DNA from: Oscillospiraceae bacterium
GTDB taxonomy: Bacteria > Bacillota > Clostridia > UBA1212 > UBA1255
Length of the DNA stretch: 64,000 bases
Reading direction: 5' to 3'
Assembly (NCBI GenBank): GCA_015069185.1
Contig: SVJB01000009.1
Span: 1 to 64,000, forward strand
The notes beneath the pieces are model-generated. The model was not told where the DNA came from. It saw only the letters and a list, made by a program, of their open reading frames with translations, and did no database searches. Made by a program: the position numbers and the translations under genes. Position 1 is the first letter of the stretch. Every line of letters starts with the position of its first letter. Positions 18,230 to 26,511 of this stretch are shown piece by piece.

Positions 18230-18541
18230 TTACATCTCGATTAGTTCCAGAATTTGCCTCATCGGTTTGACTCCAACGGCCTTATTAACTACCTTACCAT
18301 CTTTAAAAACAAGCATAGTAGGAATACTCATTATATTAAATTCCTTTGCCAGATCTTCAGCCTCTTCAACATTTACTTTACATACTTTTATTTCAGGATG
18401 TGCGTCTGCTATTTCTTCAATAATAGGAGATAACATACGACACGGGGGACACCAACTTGCCCAAAAATCAATTAATACAGGTCTATTACTTTCTATAACT
18501 TCTTTGTGAAAATTCTCACTATTTAATACTAATACTGACAT
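18230..18541 (-). CDS. trxA: Thioredoxin
   Basis: 103 residues with the complete thioredoxin fold. The active site is WASWCPPC (C31, C34), so the usual WCGPC glycine is proline. The cis-proline segment IMSIPTMLVFKDGK is present. It acts as a cytosolic dithiol reductant. CPPC thioredoxins generally have a shifted redox potential compared with CGPC forms. Single-gene unit downstream of the pnp terminator. Confidence 0.92.
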   Translation of the reverse strand: MSVLVLNSENFHKEVIESNRPVLIDFWASWCPPCRMLSPIIEEIADAHPEIKVCKVNVEEAEDLAKEFNIMSIPTMLVFKDGKVVNKAVGVKPMRQILELIEM

Positions 18542-18599
18542 TTTTTATCCCCTTTCATCTTTTTATATCTATATTATAACCAAATTTTGTTTTTTGTAA

Positions 18600-18635
18600 A
18601 TAAAACAGAAGATCCGGCCTTATAGCGGCCGGATC
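18600..18635 (-). terminator. Terminator of the rpsO-pnp operon
   Basis: Perfect arms GATCCGGCC / GGCCGGATC (18611-18619 and 18627-18635) followed by a T-rich run (TTCTGTTTTATTT) on the minus strand, 30 nt after the pnp stop. Confidence 0.85.
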
Positions 18636-18664
18636 ATTAGTTTAATTGCTGCATGAATACATGA

Positions 18665-20758
18665 TTAGAATTGTTCAACATCCTTCATAGAAAGATCTGT
18701 TCTGCCTTGCTTATCAACTCCAATATATTTAACGCGGACTGTATCTCCCACGTTAACTATATCCTCAACGTTGTTTACTCTGTAGTTCGCAAGCTTTGAT
18801 ATGTGAACTAAAGCTTCTTTACCAGGTAAATATTCAACAAAAGCACCAATATTAGGAAGAATCTTAACAACCTTACCCTCAAATATATCACCGATCTCAA
18901 GTTCACCTGTGATACCCTGGATAATCTTCATAGCCTTGTCAGCACTCTCCTGTTCAACAGTTGAGATATAGATCGTACCGTCATCATTGATGTCAATCTT
19001 AACGCCTGTCTCATCAATAATCTTATTGATGACTTTACCGCCTGTACCGATAACATCTCTGATCTTATCAGGATCAATCTTCATAGTGAACATCTTAGGT
19101 GCATACTTAGAAACTGTTTCACGAGGCTTCTCGATACAAGGAAGTATGATTTCATTAATAATCTGCATTCTACCCTTCTTTGTCAGATCAAAAGCTTGTT
19201 TTATTACTTCATAAGAAAGACCCTGCACCTTAATGTCAACCTGAATGGCTGTGATACCCTTCTCTGTACCTGCTACCTTAAAGTCCATATCGCCGAAGAA
19301 GTCTTCAATACCCTGAATATCCATAAATGTAATGAAGTCGTCTTCGTCATCGGGATTTGTAACAAGACCTGCGGAGATACCTGCAACAGGTCTCTTAATC
19401 GGCACACCTGCGTCCATTAATGCAAGAGTTGATCCACACACACTACCTTGTGATGTAGAACCATTTGACATAAGTACTTCAGATACTAAACGCATAGCAT
19501 ATGGGAACTCTTCCTCTGATGGAATAACAGGCTCCAAAGCACGCTCTGCCAAAGCACCGTGACCAATCTCACGACGACCTGGGCCTCTTGATGTCTTAGC
19601 CTCACCTACACTGTAAGCAGGGAAATTGTAGTGATGCATATATCTCTTAGTATCTTCTGTATCGATACCATCAAGTTTCTGAATCTCTGACATAGAACCA
19701 AGTGTAGCAATTGTGAGTACCTGTGTCTGACCTCTTCTGAAGAGACCTGAACCATGTGTACGTGGCAGAATAGCAACCTCAGCGCTAAGAGGTCTGATTT
19801 CCTCTAAGCCTCTGCCGTCAACACGCTTGTGTTCCTTGAGCAGATATTCTCTGACAACTGATTTCTCAAGCTTGTGAATACCTTCTTTGATAACTGACTC
19901 GCGCTCAGGATACTTCTCAGCCAAAGCTTCTAATGTCTTTGCGGTAAGAGCATCTACTGCGTCATCACGAACAGTCTTATCCACTGCCAGGACAGCTTGT
20001 CTCATGTCATCATATGCAACTGCGCTAATATCAGCATAGAGCTCCTCCGGAATAGCGCATGACTTATACTCAAACTTAGGCTTACCAACCTCCGCGGCAA
20101 TCTCATTGATGAAGTCGCAAATTTTCTTAATTGTGCCATGACCCTTGATGATAGCTTTGAGCATAACATCTTCAGGAACTTCCTTAGCACCAGCCTCAAC
20201 CATTGTGATCTTTTCCTTGGTACCAGCAAGAGTTACATACATGTCACTCTTTGCTCTTTGCGCTTCATTTGGGTTAATAACAACCTCACCATCAACCAAA
20301 CCAAGTACTACTGCACCAATCGGTCCATTAAATGGAATATCTGAAATAGAAAGTGCTGCTGATGTACCGATCATAGCGGCAATCTCAGGTGAGTTATCCT
20401 GCTCTACAGAAAGAACTGTATTAATGATAACTACATCATTTCTCAAATCCTTAGGGAAAAGCGGTCTAATAGGTCTGTCAATAACTCTTGATGTAAGGAT
20501 CGCCTTTTCAGACGGTTTTCCTTCTCTTTTAATATATCCTCCGGGAATCTTACCTACTGCGTATAGCTTCTCTTCATAATCTACGCTAAGTGGGAAGAAA
20601 TCAATCCCTTCTTTTGGTTCTTTTGAAGCAGTTGCAGTAGAAATAACAACTGTATCACCGTATTTTACCAATACAGAACCATTCGCAAGCTGTGCCATCT
20701 TGCCTACCTCAATAGTAAGAGGACGGCCTGCTAATTGTGTTGAAAATGATTTAAACAT
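18665..20758 (-). CDS. pnp: Polyribonucleotide nucleotidyltransferase (PNPase)
   Basis: 697 residues with two RNase PH domains (the second containing RRGQTQVLT, the MSNGSTSQGSVCGSTLALMD catalytic region and FGDMDFKVAGT), then KH (IRDVIGTGGKVINKI) and S1 (GDIFEGKVVKILPNIGAFVE) domains. It degrades mRNA 3'-to-5' by phosphorolysis in the degradosome. Order and length are standard. It lies 10 bp downstream of rpsO in the conserved rpsO-pnp operon and ends at a strong terminator. Confidence 0.97.
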   Translation of the reverse strand: MFKSFSTQLAGRPLTIEVGKMAQLANGSVLVKYGDTVVISTATASKEPKEGIDFFPLSVDYEEKLYAVGKIPGGYIKREGKPSEKAILTSRVIDRPIRPLFPKDLRNDVVIINTVLSVEQDNSPEIAAMIGTSAALSISDIPFNGPIGAVVLGLVDGEVVINPNEAQRAKSDMYVTLAGTKEKITMVEAGAKEVPEDVMLKAIIKGHGTIKKICDFINEIAAEVGKPKFEYKSCAIPEELYADISAVAYDDMRQAVLAVDKTVRDDAVDALTAKTLEALAEKYPERESVIKEGIHKLEKSVVREYLLKEHKRVDGRGLEEIRPLSAEVAILPRTHGSGLFRRGQTQVLTIATLGSMSEIQKLDGIDTEDTKRYMHHYNFPAYSVGEAKTSRGPGRREIGHGALAERALEPVIPSEEEFPYAMRLVSEVLMSNGSTSQGSVCGSTLALMDAGVPIKRPVAGISAGLVTNPDDEDDFITFMDIQGIEDFFGDMDFKVAGTEKGITAIQVDIKVQGLSYEVIKQAFDLTKKGRMQIINEIILPCIEKPRETVSKYAPKMFTMKIDPDKIRDVIGTGGKVINKIIDETGVKIDINDDGTIYISTVEQESADKAMKIIQGITGELEIGDIFEGKVVKILPNIGAFVEYLPGKEALVHISKLANYRVNNVEDIVNVGDTVRVKYIGVDKQGRTDLSMKDVEQF

Positions 20759-20768
20759 TATTTACCTC

Positions 20769-21032
20769 TTATTTTCTTAATCCAAGTCTGGCAACCAATG
20801 AACGGTATCTCTCAATGTCAATCTTTGTAAGATAATTAAGCAATCCTCTTCTCTGACCAACTAAAATAAGAAGACCTCTTCTTGAGTGGTGATCTTTGTC
20901 ATGTGTCTTAAGATGTTCGTTTAAGTGATTAATTCTCTCTGTGAGAAGAGCTACCTGAACCTCAGGAGAACCTGTGTCGCCTTCGTGAATAGCATATTCA
21001 GCTATAATCTGTTGTTTTCTTTCCTTTGTCAT
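20769..21032 (-). CDS. rpsO: 30S ribosomal protein S15
   Basis: 87 residues, full length, with the family signature [20 protein letters not shown] and [16 protein letters not shown]. It binds 16S rRNA early in assembly of the 30S platform. It is the first gene of the rpsO-pnp operon, with AAAGGAGTG before the ATG and a leader of about 95 nt that may serve autoregulation. Confidence 0.98.
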   Translation of the reverse strand: MTKERKQQIIAEYAIHEGDTGSPEVQVALLTERINHLNEHLKTHDKDHHSRRGLLILVGQRRGLLNYLTKIDIERYRSLVARLGLRK

Positions 21033-21126
21033 TTTGGAACACTCCTTTAATATAATAATTTAGAACATACGGCGTAATCGCAGGTGCGGCCAAGAAGCTA
21101 ACGTCCTACATCCGCGAAACGTCATC
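21033..21126 (-). promoter_or_regulatory. rpsO leader, possible S15 autoregulatory RNA
   Basis: About 95 nt between the inferred start and the rpsO ATG. It can fold, with GCGG/CCGC pairing around the segment GCGGATGTAGGACG and GGCCGCACCTGCG. S15 represses its own mRNA in many bacteria by binding such leaders. The specific structure is inferred. Confidence 0.4.
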
Positions 21127-21132
21127 TGATGT

Positions 21133-21161
21133 ATGATACCACTTTACATTAGGTTTGTAAA
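21133..21161 (-). promoter_or_regulatory. Promoter of rpsO-pnp
   Basis: TTTACA (21156-21161), 17-bp spacer, TATCAT (21133-21138) on the minus strand. Confidence 0.7.
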
Positions 21162-21259
21162 GGATAATTATTCAGAAATATCACTCCTGCGTCATTGACT
21201 TTTTTATGGTATGGGATTAAAATCCCACTATCATTTTAATTATGAAAGGATTGTTTAAC

Positions 21260-21502
21260 ATGGATACTTTGAAAAAATATTTTCCATTGTCATTTGGAGC
21301 AAAAGACATAGCCAATCTTGTAATCAGAATAGTCATCTACGTTGTAATAGGTTTTGTTACAGGTCTTGCAATCGGTCTTTTGAATAACTTACACTTGCCT
21401 TTACTTGGCGTCTTGACCTCCATTGTAGGTTTTGTTGTAGAGTTGTACACAACAGGCGGTATTGTTCTGGCAATTCTTAGTTATGTTAAGGTTATTAAAT
21501 AA
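21260..21502 (+). CDS. Small two-helix membrane protein
   Basis: 80 residues from ATG 21260, which has AAAGGA 10 nt upstream; the in-frame ATG at 21242 has no ribosome site. After a short polar start (MDTLKKYFPLSFGAKDIANL) there are two hydrophobic, glycine-rich helices (VIRIVIYVVIGFVTGLAIGL and VLTSIVGFVVELYTTGGIVL). It ends KVIK. I do not recognise a named family. It is 31 bp upstream of the IMPase gene on the same strand and may be cotranscribed. Confidence 0.7.
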   Translation: MDTLKKYFPLSFGAKDIANLVIRIVIYVVIGFVTGLAIGLLNNLHLPLLGVLTSIVGFVVELYTTGGIVLAILSYVKVIK

Positions 21503-21533
21503 TCAAACATTTATAAGCAGTTAAGTAAATAAA

Positions 21534-22310
21534 ATGAATAATTATGGTAATGAATTAAGTTTTATAACTGGCGCTATAGTTGACGCTTATAATAAATACT
21601 GCAATATCAATATCAAACAGATTGATAAGGCCGATTTTGATATTGTCACTGAACTTGATTATAACATTGAGAAGGAAATATCTGCAAAGATTCTGGAGGC
21701 TTTTCCTGGAGATTTAATTCTGGGCGAAGAGCATTCATCAAACACTGAAGTTTGCGGACGCACATGGACTATTGATCCGATTGACGGAACTAACAACATG
21801 GCCAATAATCTGCCATTATTTGGTGTGCAATGTTCCCTGTTGGATGATGGGCAACCTGTAGTTGCTGCTATTTATCTTCCCTTTGCTGGTGAAATGTACA
21901 GCGCATCCTTGGGAGGTGGTGCATACCTAAACGGTGAGAAGATTACTGCAAAGAAAGTTGATTTGAAGCATACTGTAGTAAGTTTTGGTGACTTTTCACA
22001 CAAGAGACAGGAAGATCTGAAACAAGAATATAAAGTTATGGGCTATTTGGCAGATAAGGTAGCGCGAATAAGAATGTTTGGTGCAGCAAGTATTGATTAT
22101 GCGTATGTTGCTGCCGGCAGGACTCACGGGGTAGTTATATATACAAAGAATAAATGGGATATTGCACCCGGTATTTTGTTATGCCGAGAAGCCGGTGCGG
22201 AGACTTACTCGCTGCATACAAAAGACGGCGAATATAATTTCGATTCGCCGTCTGTAATAACTACTGCTACAAGAGAGTTATTTGATTGTATAAAGCAAGC
22301 TATTTTGTGA
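21534..22310 (+). CDS. Inositol monophosphatase family protein
   Basis: 258 residues with the three Mg2+-site motifs of the IMPase superfamily: the E-E pair (LILGEEHSS), WTIDPIDGTNNMANNLPLFG, and the C-terminal KWDIAPGILLCREAGAE. It removes phosphate from inositol phosphates or related sugar/nucleotide phosphates; exact substrate is unclear. The ribosome site before ATG is weak (GTTAAG). Its stop codon directly abuts the stop of the convergent transglutaminase gene with no intergenic base. Confidence 0.9.
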   Translation: MNNYGNELSFITGAIVDAYNKYCNINIKQIDKADFDIVTELDYNIEKEISAKILEAFPGDLILGEEHSSNTEVCGRTWTIDPIDGTNNMANNLPLFGVQCSLLDDGQPVVAAIYLPFAGEMYSASLGGGAYLNGEKITAKKVDLKHTVVSFGDFSHKRQEDLKQEYKVMGYLADKVARIRMFGAASIDYAYVAAGRTHGVVIYTKNKWDIAPGILLCREAGAETYSLHTKDGEYNFDSPSVITTATRELFDCIKQAIL

Positions 22311-23960
22311 TTACGTCGTCCTCAATATGAGTGTATATTCATTAGCAACTATGAGAATAGACGCCTTGGCTGAAGAAAAGCCAAGGTGTTTGCATATATT
22401 ACCAAGGTTGTTTTGTATCCACTCTATCACGTTTTCATTACCAATATACTCAAAATCACATACATACATAGTACCATATTGTTTTACAGTAGCTGTAACA
22501 GCTTCTATGCTTAGTTCTTCTAAAATCGCATCCTGTCTTGCATAATAATTATATTTTGTACTGGTACAAGTTGGTATTTCCGGTACTGGATAATCATATG
22601 TTTGAGGGATATGATCCTCATTCATTTCCTTGGTAGTCAAGTTGAAATATTTATAATGAATAGTTTCTCTTTCTGGTTCTCCGGCGTTATCCCACGTTAC
22701 ATCTACGAGACAATATGTGCCATCAAGGCAAACAAGATTCCATGCATGATTTTCATATTCTCCGGTTGAAGCATTTACTGAAGTACCTTCTACAATATAA
22801 GCCTGAATGCCTGCTAATCGACACAGATATTCAAAAGATTTGGAAAAGCCGTCACAGACTGCTGTTTTCTCTACAAGTGCACCATATGCTGTATGACAAA
22901 GATCAGTAAAATTGTATGTTACCTTTACAACTATCTCATCGTGAATAATCTTTTCCAGATCATACTGACTCATATTTCCATCTAATTTTTCTAATATTTC
23001 CTCTACTGCCTCATTAAAGCTGTTTTGTGCAACCTTCTTTTGGGATTCTGTCATATTGTATGAAAGATAGAATTTTACAACTTTTGTACCAATAGTTCCC
23101 CATCTGAGAGATGTATCAATCCAAAAGTGTTGCGGATAATCATTGCGATATACTTGCCATACTGTGTTAAGCTCTTGCGTTGTCACAGACAAATCAGAAA
23201 TGTCAGTTTCGTCTGCCATTGTTTCTGCTGATTCTATAAAACGTTCGTATAAGGCCAATAATTTCTTGCTATTGGACTGAGATGCAAGCCACTTTCTGCC
23301 AAAATAGTCCTTTTGCAAAATGGGAGTTAGCTCTTTTGGCGCTAATGTCGGGGTCGGTGTTGGCTTTTGGGTTGGTGTTGCCGTAGGCTTTTGGGTTGGT
23401 GTTGCCGTAGGCTTCTGAGTTGGTGTTGCCGTAGGCTTCTGGGTTGGTGTTGCCGTTGGCTTCTGAGTTGGTGTTGCCGTAGGCTTCTGAGTTGGTGTTG
23501 CAGTAGGCTTCTGGGTTGGTGTTGCCGTAGGCTTCTGAGTTGGTGTTGCCGCAGGCTTCTGAGTTGGTGTTGCCGTTGGCTTCTGGGTTGGGGTTGCCGT
23601 TGGCTTCTGGGTTGGAGCTATTGTTGGCTCCTGGGTTGGAGCTATTATTGGCTCCTGGGTTGGAGCTATTGTTGGCTCCTGGGTTGGAGCTATTGTTGGC
23701 TCCTGAGTTGGAGCTATTGTTGGCTCCTGAGTTGGAGCTATTGTTGGCTCCTGGGTCTGCATGTTGGTGCCTTCTGGAGAAGGTACAGTAGCTTCCGGGG
23801 TCTTCATTCCGGGCTGTATCGACTGTTCAATAACAGGAGCTTGAGTGTTATACAGATCTTTGCTTACGCCAATCTCACAACCACTTGCAAAAACAAGTAC
23901 GCAAACAATGATCAAAATCATCAACGAAGCAATCTTTCTATTTATTTTTTTCATACGCAT
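22311..23960 (-). CDS. Repeat-linker lipoprotein with transglutaminase-like domain
   Basis: 549 residues from ATG 23960 (AGAAGG 9 nt upstream; the longer reading adds 12 codons with no site). Lipoprotein signal with lipobox FASGC. A linker of 17 tandem 8-residue units follows: six TQEPTIAP-type, then eleven TQKPTATP-type. The C-terminal half has the transglutaminase-like core: AVCDGFSKSFEYLCRLAGI (nucleophile Cys), ENHAWNLVCLDG (His) and LVDVTWDN (Asp). Such proteins act at the cell surface as peptidases or cross-linkers. The repeat stalk probably lifts the domain through the wall. Confidence 0.88.
   Translation of the reverse strand: MRMKKINRKIASLMILIIVCVLVFASGCEIGVSKDLYNTQAPVIEQSIQPGMKTPEATVPSPEGTNMQTQEPTIAPTQEPTIAPTQEPTIAPTQEPTIAPTQEPIIAPTQEPTIAPTQKPTATPTQKPTATPTQKPAATPTQKPTATPTQKPTATPTQKPTATPTQKPTATPTQKPTATPTQKPTATPTQKPTATPTQKPTPTPTLAPKELTPILQKDYFGRKWLASQSNSKKLLALYERFIESAETMADETDISDLSVTTQELNTVWQVYRNDYPQHFWIDTSLRWGTIGTKVVKFYLSYNMTESQKKVAQNSFNEAVEEILEKLDGNMSQYDLEKIIHDEIVVKVTYNFTDLCHTAYGALVEKTAVCDGFSKSFEYLCRLAGIQAYIVEGTSVNASTGEYENHAWNLVCLDGTYCLVDVTWDNAGEPERETIHYKYFNLTTKEMNEDHIPQTYDYPVPEIPTCTSTKYNYYARQDAILEELSIEAVTATVKQYGTMYVCDFEYIGNENVIEWIQNNLGNICKHLGFSSAKASILIVANEYTLILRTT
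22361..22389 (+). terminator. Possible terminator hairpin for the IMPase transcript, inside the convergent gene
   Basis: Arms ACGCCTTGGCT (22361-22371) and AGCCAAGGTGT (22379-22389), 11 bp with one G-T pair and a 7-nt loop, about 50 nt past the IMPase stop and within the 3' end of the opposite gene. The following T-tract is weak (TTGC), so termination efficiency is uncertain. Confidence 0.4.
23349..23756 (-). repeat. 24-bp tandem repeats coding for the Thr/Pro linker
   Basis: Seventeen uninterrupted 24-bp units in two sub-families, in frame with the lipoprotein. Individual units differ by a few third-position changes and one Thr-to-Ala and one Thr-to-Ile replacement. Such arrays change length by slippage or recombination without breaking the frame. 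Confidence 0.92.
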
Positions 23961-24036
23961 AATAACAAGCCTTCTTTTGTTATATTTACAAACCAACTTT
24001 ATTATATAATATCAAATTCATAAAGTCCAATATTTC

Positions 24037-24903
24037 TTATCTGAACTCATCTCCACAAGCGAGCAATACTGTTATAATAAAATATCTTATGAGCGCAATC
24101 TGCAAATCCTTTTCACATGTGCAGTCACACTCTGTATAGATCTGCTCATACTGGCGGCTTTTAATAATCTCCGCGTTATATGATTTCAAAATATCAAGTT
24201 GCCATGATTCACAAGTATTGTGGCGTGAAAGATAATTTTCCAAAACCGAGCCGTCGTCCCAGCCATTTGCCCAATCATAAATACTCACATGCATTGCATT
24301 ATCGATCTGTGATATGTTAATACACCACTTAGAAAATCCATCATTTGGCAAATACTTCAAGCCCATAAATATTATATATGACTCGTCATTTTCTTTTGTT
24401 ACCTTAATTGTCTCATCAAAAGCCGTCTTTAGATCACCACAAGTCATATCAATATCGCATTCCGCATCAAATGCTTCCATAAGCTTCTCGTCAATCGTGT
24501 ATTCAATGGAATTTGCAAGACATTTTTCTGTACAAATAATATCCGCATAACAAACCAAGACTAGATCCTGTAAATAATCAAGCAGCGCCCTAACTAAATG
24601 CAATTTGTCACAAGTAAGTATCCGACCACAAGCCTTGTCGTCCTCGATCTGGAAAGTACCCTGTTTCCTATCACATACACAGTACGCGTATTGTTGCCAA
24701 TTATTACCATTATTGCCCAAACGTCTTTTCAAATACATGGTAGCAGCACCGAAGTCATGGAAGTAATAATAATCGTCATGGCTGCAAACTCTAAGTACAA
24801 GAGGCTTTGATATTTCAAAGAAAAAATCATCAATTACTAACAAAACTTCTGTTCCATTACGCTTGATTGCAAAAATATTATTTATACATTTCTTAATATC
24901 CAT
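24037..24903 (-). CDS. Hypothetical cytosolic protein (DUF1828-like N-terminus)
   Basis: 288 residues, no signal peptide or membrane segment. The N-terminal part (LVIDDFFFEISKPLVLRV, then YYFHDFGAATMYLKRRL) resembles DUF1828-type proteins, which are common in accessory and phage-linked loci. The assignment is tentative. The remainder is mixed alpha/beta and rich in Cys and Asp (CDCTCEKDLQ near the end). It stands alone; no operon partner suggests a function. Confidence 0.6.
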   Translation of the reverse strand: MDIKKCINNIFAIKRNGTEVLLVIDDFFFEISKPLVLRVCSHDDYYYFHDFGAATMYLKRRLGNNGNNWQQYAYCVCDRKQGTFQIEDDKACGRILTCDKLHLVRALLDYLQDLVLVCYADIICTEKCLANSIEYTIDEKLMEAFDAECDIDMTCGDLKTAFDETIKVTKENDESYIIFMGLKYLPNDGFSKWCINISQIDNAMHVSIYDWANGWDDGSVLENYLSRHNTCESWQLDILKSYNAEIIKSRQYEQIYTECDCTCEKDLQIALIRYFIITVLLACGDEFR

Positions 24904-24971
24904 AAGTAAATTCCTTTGTGATATGTTACAAAATACTTATAACATATTTTTCAAAAAAATAAAAGAGCAGA

Positions 24972-25010
24972 ATAGTTTTTGAATTTTCGGGTAGAATATT
25001 CAAAAACTAT
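24972..25010 (+). promoter_or_regulatory. Inverted repeat and sigma-F/G-like promoter before the DUF2383-like gene
   Basis: Perfect 13-bp arms ATAGTTTTTGAAT (24972-24984) and ATTCAAAAACTAT (24998-25010) lie directly before the ribosome site. The segment GGGTAGAATA (24989-24998) fits the GGnnAnAnTR -10 element of forespore sigma-F promoters, with GAATA about 14 bp upstream as an imperfect -35. No good sigma-A promoter is seen. Confidence 0.4.
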
Positions 25011-25026
25011 CAAAGAGGTGTTTCGT

Positions 25027-25461
25027 ATGGTACACGAGGATACTATTAAACTGCTACGTGAATGCGATGCAGGAATTAAAATGGGAACTAAATCAATAGA
25101 AGATGTAATTAAATATGTAGAAAATCCAGATTTTAAGAAAAAATTATCTGATTGTAAAAGTGAGCATGAAAAGCTTCAAGGTGAAGTAACAGCTTTACTT
25201 GGTAACTATCAAGATGATGGCAAAGAACCTAATCCAATGGCAAAGAGCATGTCTTGGATTAAAACTAATGTAAAATTAAGTTGGGATGACTCTGACAAGA
25301 CAGCAGCGGACCTTGTAACAGACGGTTGCAACATGGGTGTTAAATCACTGAACAGATATTTAAATCAATACAAGGCCGCAGAAGAAAGGGCCAAGGATAT
25401 TACAAAGCGCCTTATCAATTTAGAAGAACAATTAGCAATAGGAATACGCTGTTATTTATAA
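25027..25461 (+). CDS. Helical DUF2383-like (ferritin-like fold) protein
   Basis: 144 residues from ATG 25027 (AAAGAGGTG just upstream), not from the GTG/ATG reading 16 codons earlier that lacks a site. Almost entirely alpha-helical: HEDTIKLLRECDAGIKMG, IEDVIKYVENPDFKKKLSDC, then a central AKSMSWIKTNVKLSW and a last long helix. This four-helix pattern resembles DUF2383 proteins with a ferritin-like fold. Metal-binding ligands are not obvious. Function unknown; its promoter may be sporulation-specific. Confidence 0.7.
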   Translation: MVHEDTIKLLRECDAGIKMGTKSIEDVIKYVENPDFKKKLSDCKSEHEKLQGEVTALLGNYQDDGKEPNPMAKSMSWIKTNVKLSWDDSDKTAADLVTDGCNMGVKSLNRYLNQYKAAEERAKDITKRLINLEEQLAIGIRCYL

Positions 25462-25573
25462 TTTTTTTGTAAAATATCCTCCTTATGATTACAATACCAC
25501 AATATTACACTTCTCTTTTTTTTAAAAAAGGAGTATACTATTGTTTGAGAGTAATTATAAGGAGGTTTTGTTT

Positions 25574-26425
25574 ATGCGTATAGAAAAAATTAATGAAAAT
25601 GTAGTTAAAGTTTTTGTTGACAGCGAAGATTTAGCGAGCAGAAGCATAGAACTGTCGCAGCTAAGGAACAATCCTTCTGATTATGAAGATTTGATTCTTG
25701 ATATCGTCGAACATGCCGAGATCGAGCTAGGTACTGCGATCACGGAAGGACATCTTATGGTTGAATGTTTTACCGGAGAGAAGAATAATCTTATTGTTAC
25801 TATCACAAAGCGAGACAGCGAAGCTCCGGGACCTGACGGTTTTGATCCTGTAAACAAGAAAATTAATGAACATATTCATAACCTAACCAGCATGGGACTC
25901 AGAGAGTTGATGGCAAATAGACAACCCAGTCGTTTTTCCAGATTCAACCGACGTGTTAATCCACCGGTTAACCCGCAGGCAAATTCTATTACCGGTCAGC
26001 CTATGAATAACAACATGCATGTACATCCTCAGCCCGGAAATCTTTCGCAAGCAGAAAAGCCGGATCATACTTCCGGTGATAAAATTTCTGATTTATTAGG
26101 TGAAGATCTTTCTGTTAATTTAAAACACAACGATTATGATATTGTCTTGTTTCCAAAATCAGATGATCTACTGCATTTTGTAGCTGCCGCCCAATCTTTT
26201 ACAGGACTTACAACATCACTGTATACATTGCAGAAATCATTTTTCCTTGTTATTCGTGTCACAAAGAAAAATGTACCGCTTGTTAATAGGCTGGAAACCA
26301 AAATAGCAGACTATAACGCAACATACGTTCCATCTGATGTTTTTTATCCCCTACTTCAGGAAAAGGGCAAGAAACTGATTAGTAAGAATGCGATTGCAAC
26401 ACTCATTAATAATTTTGACCTGTAA
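25574..26425 (+). CDS. mecA: Adaptor protein MecA
   Basis: 283 residues from ATG 25574 with a strong AAGGAGG (25559-25565). The N-terminal MRIEKINENVVKVFVDSEDL is the classical MecA substrate-binding domain. A low-complexity linker with Asn/Pro-rich stretches follows, then the C-terminal Clp-binding domain (DYDIVLFPKSDDLLHFVAAA). It delivers substrates to the ClpC-ClpP protease and in Bacillus controls competence. Longer than Bacillus MecA (218 residues) because of the linker (residues ~110-180). Confidence 0.88.
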   Translation: MRIEKINENVVKVFVDSEDLASRSIELSQLRNNPSDYEDLILDIVEHAEIELGTAITEGHLMVECFTGEKNNLIVTITKRDSEAPGPDGFDPVNKKINEHIHNLTSMGLRELMANRQPSRFSRFNRRVNPPVNPQANSITGQPMNNNMHVHPQPGNLSQAEKPDHTSGDKISDLLGEDLSVNLKHNDYDIVLFPKSDDLLHFVAAAQSFTGLTTSLYTLQKSFFLVIRVTKKNVPLVNRLETKIADYNATYVPSDVFYPLLQEKGKKLISKNAIATLINNFDL

Positions 26426-26459
26426 GAAAATATAAAATGTGATAAGCATAAAATAAAAC

Positions 26460-26497
26460 ATCGCGCCTTACCAAACGGTATGGCGCGATTTCTTTTT
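26460..26497. terminator. Bidirectional terminator between mecA and pgi
   Basis: Arms ATCGCGCC...TACC and GGTA...GGCGCGAT (26460-26489) with an AAAC loop, followed by TTCTTTTT on the plus strand and TTTTATTTT a little further on the minus strand. It serves both convergent genes. Confidence 0.88.
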
Positions 26498-26511
26498 ACA
26501 GAATAAACAAA

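Noticed and set aside
23349-23756. Regular 24-bp repeats as a CRISPR array
   Set aside because: Units are contiguous with no spacers and code in frame for a Thr/Pro linker.
23367-24023. Long plus-strand open frame rich in Trp, Cys and Leu repeats
   Set aside because: It is the antisense of the 24-bp linker repeats; the minus frame has a lipobox, ribosome site and transglutaminase domain.
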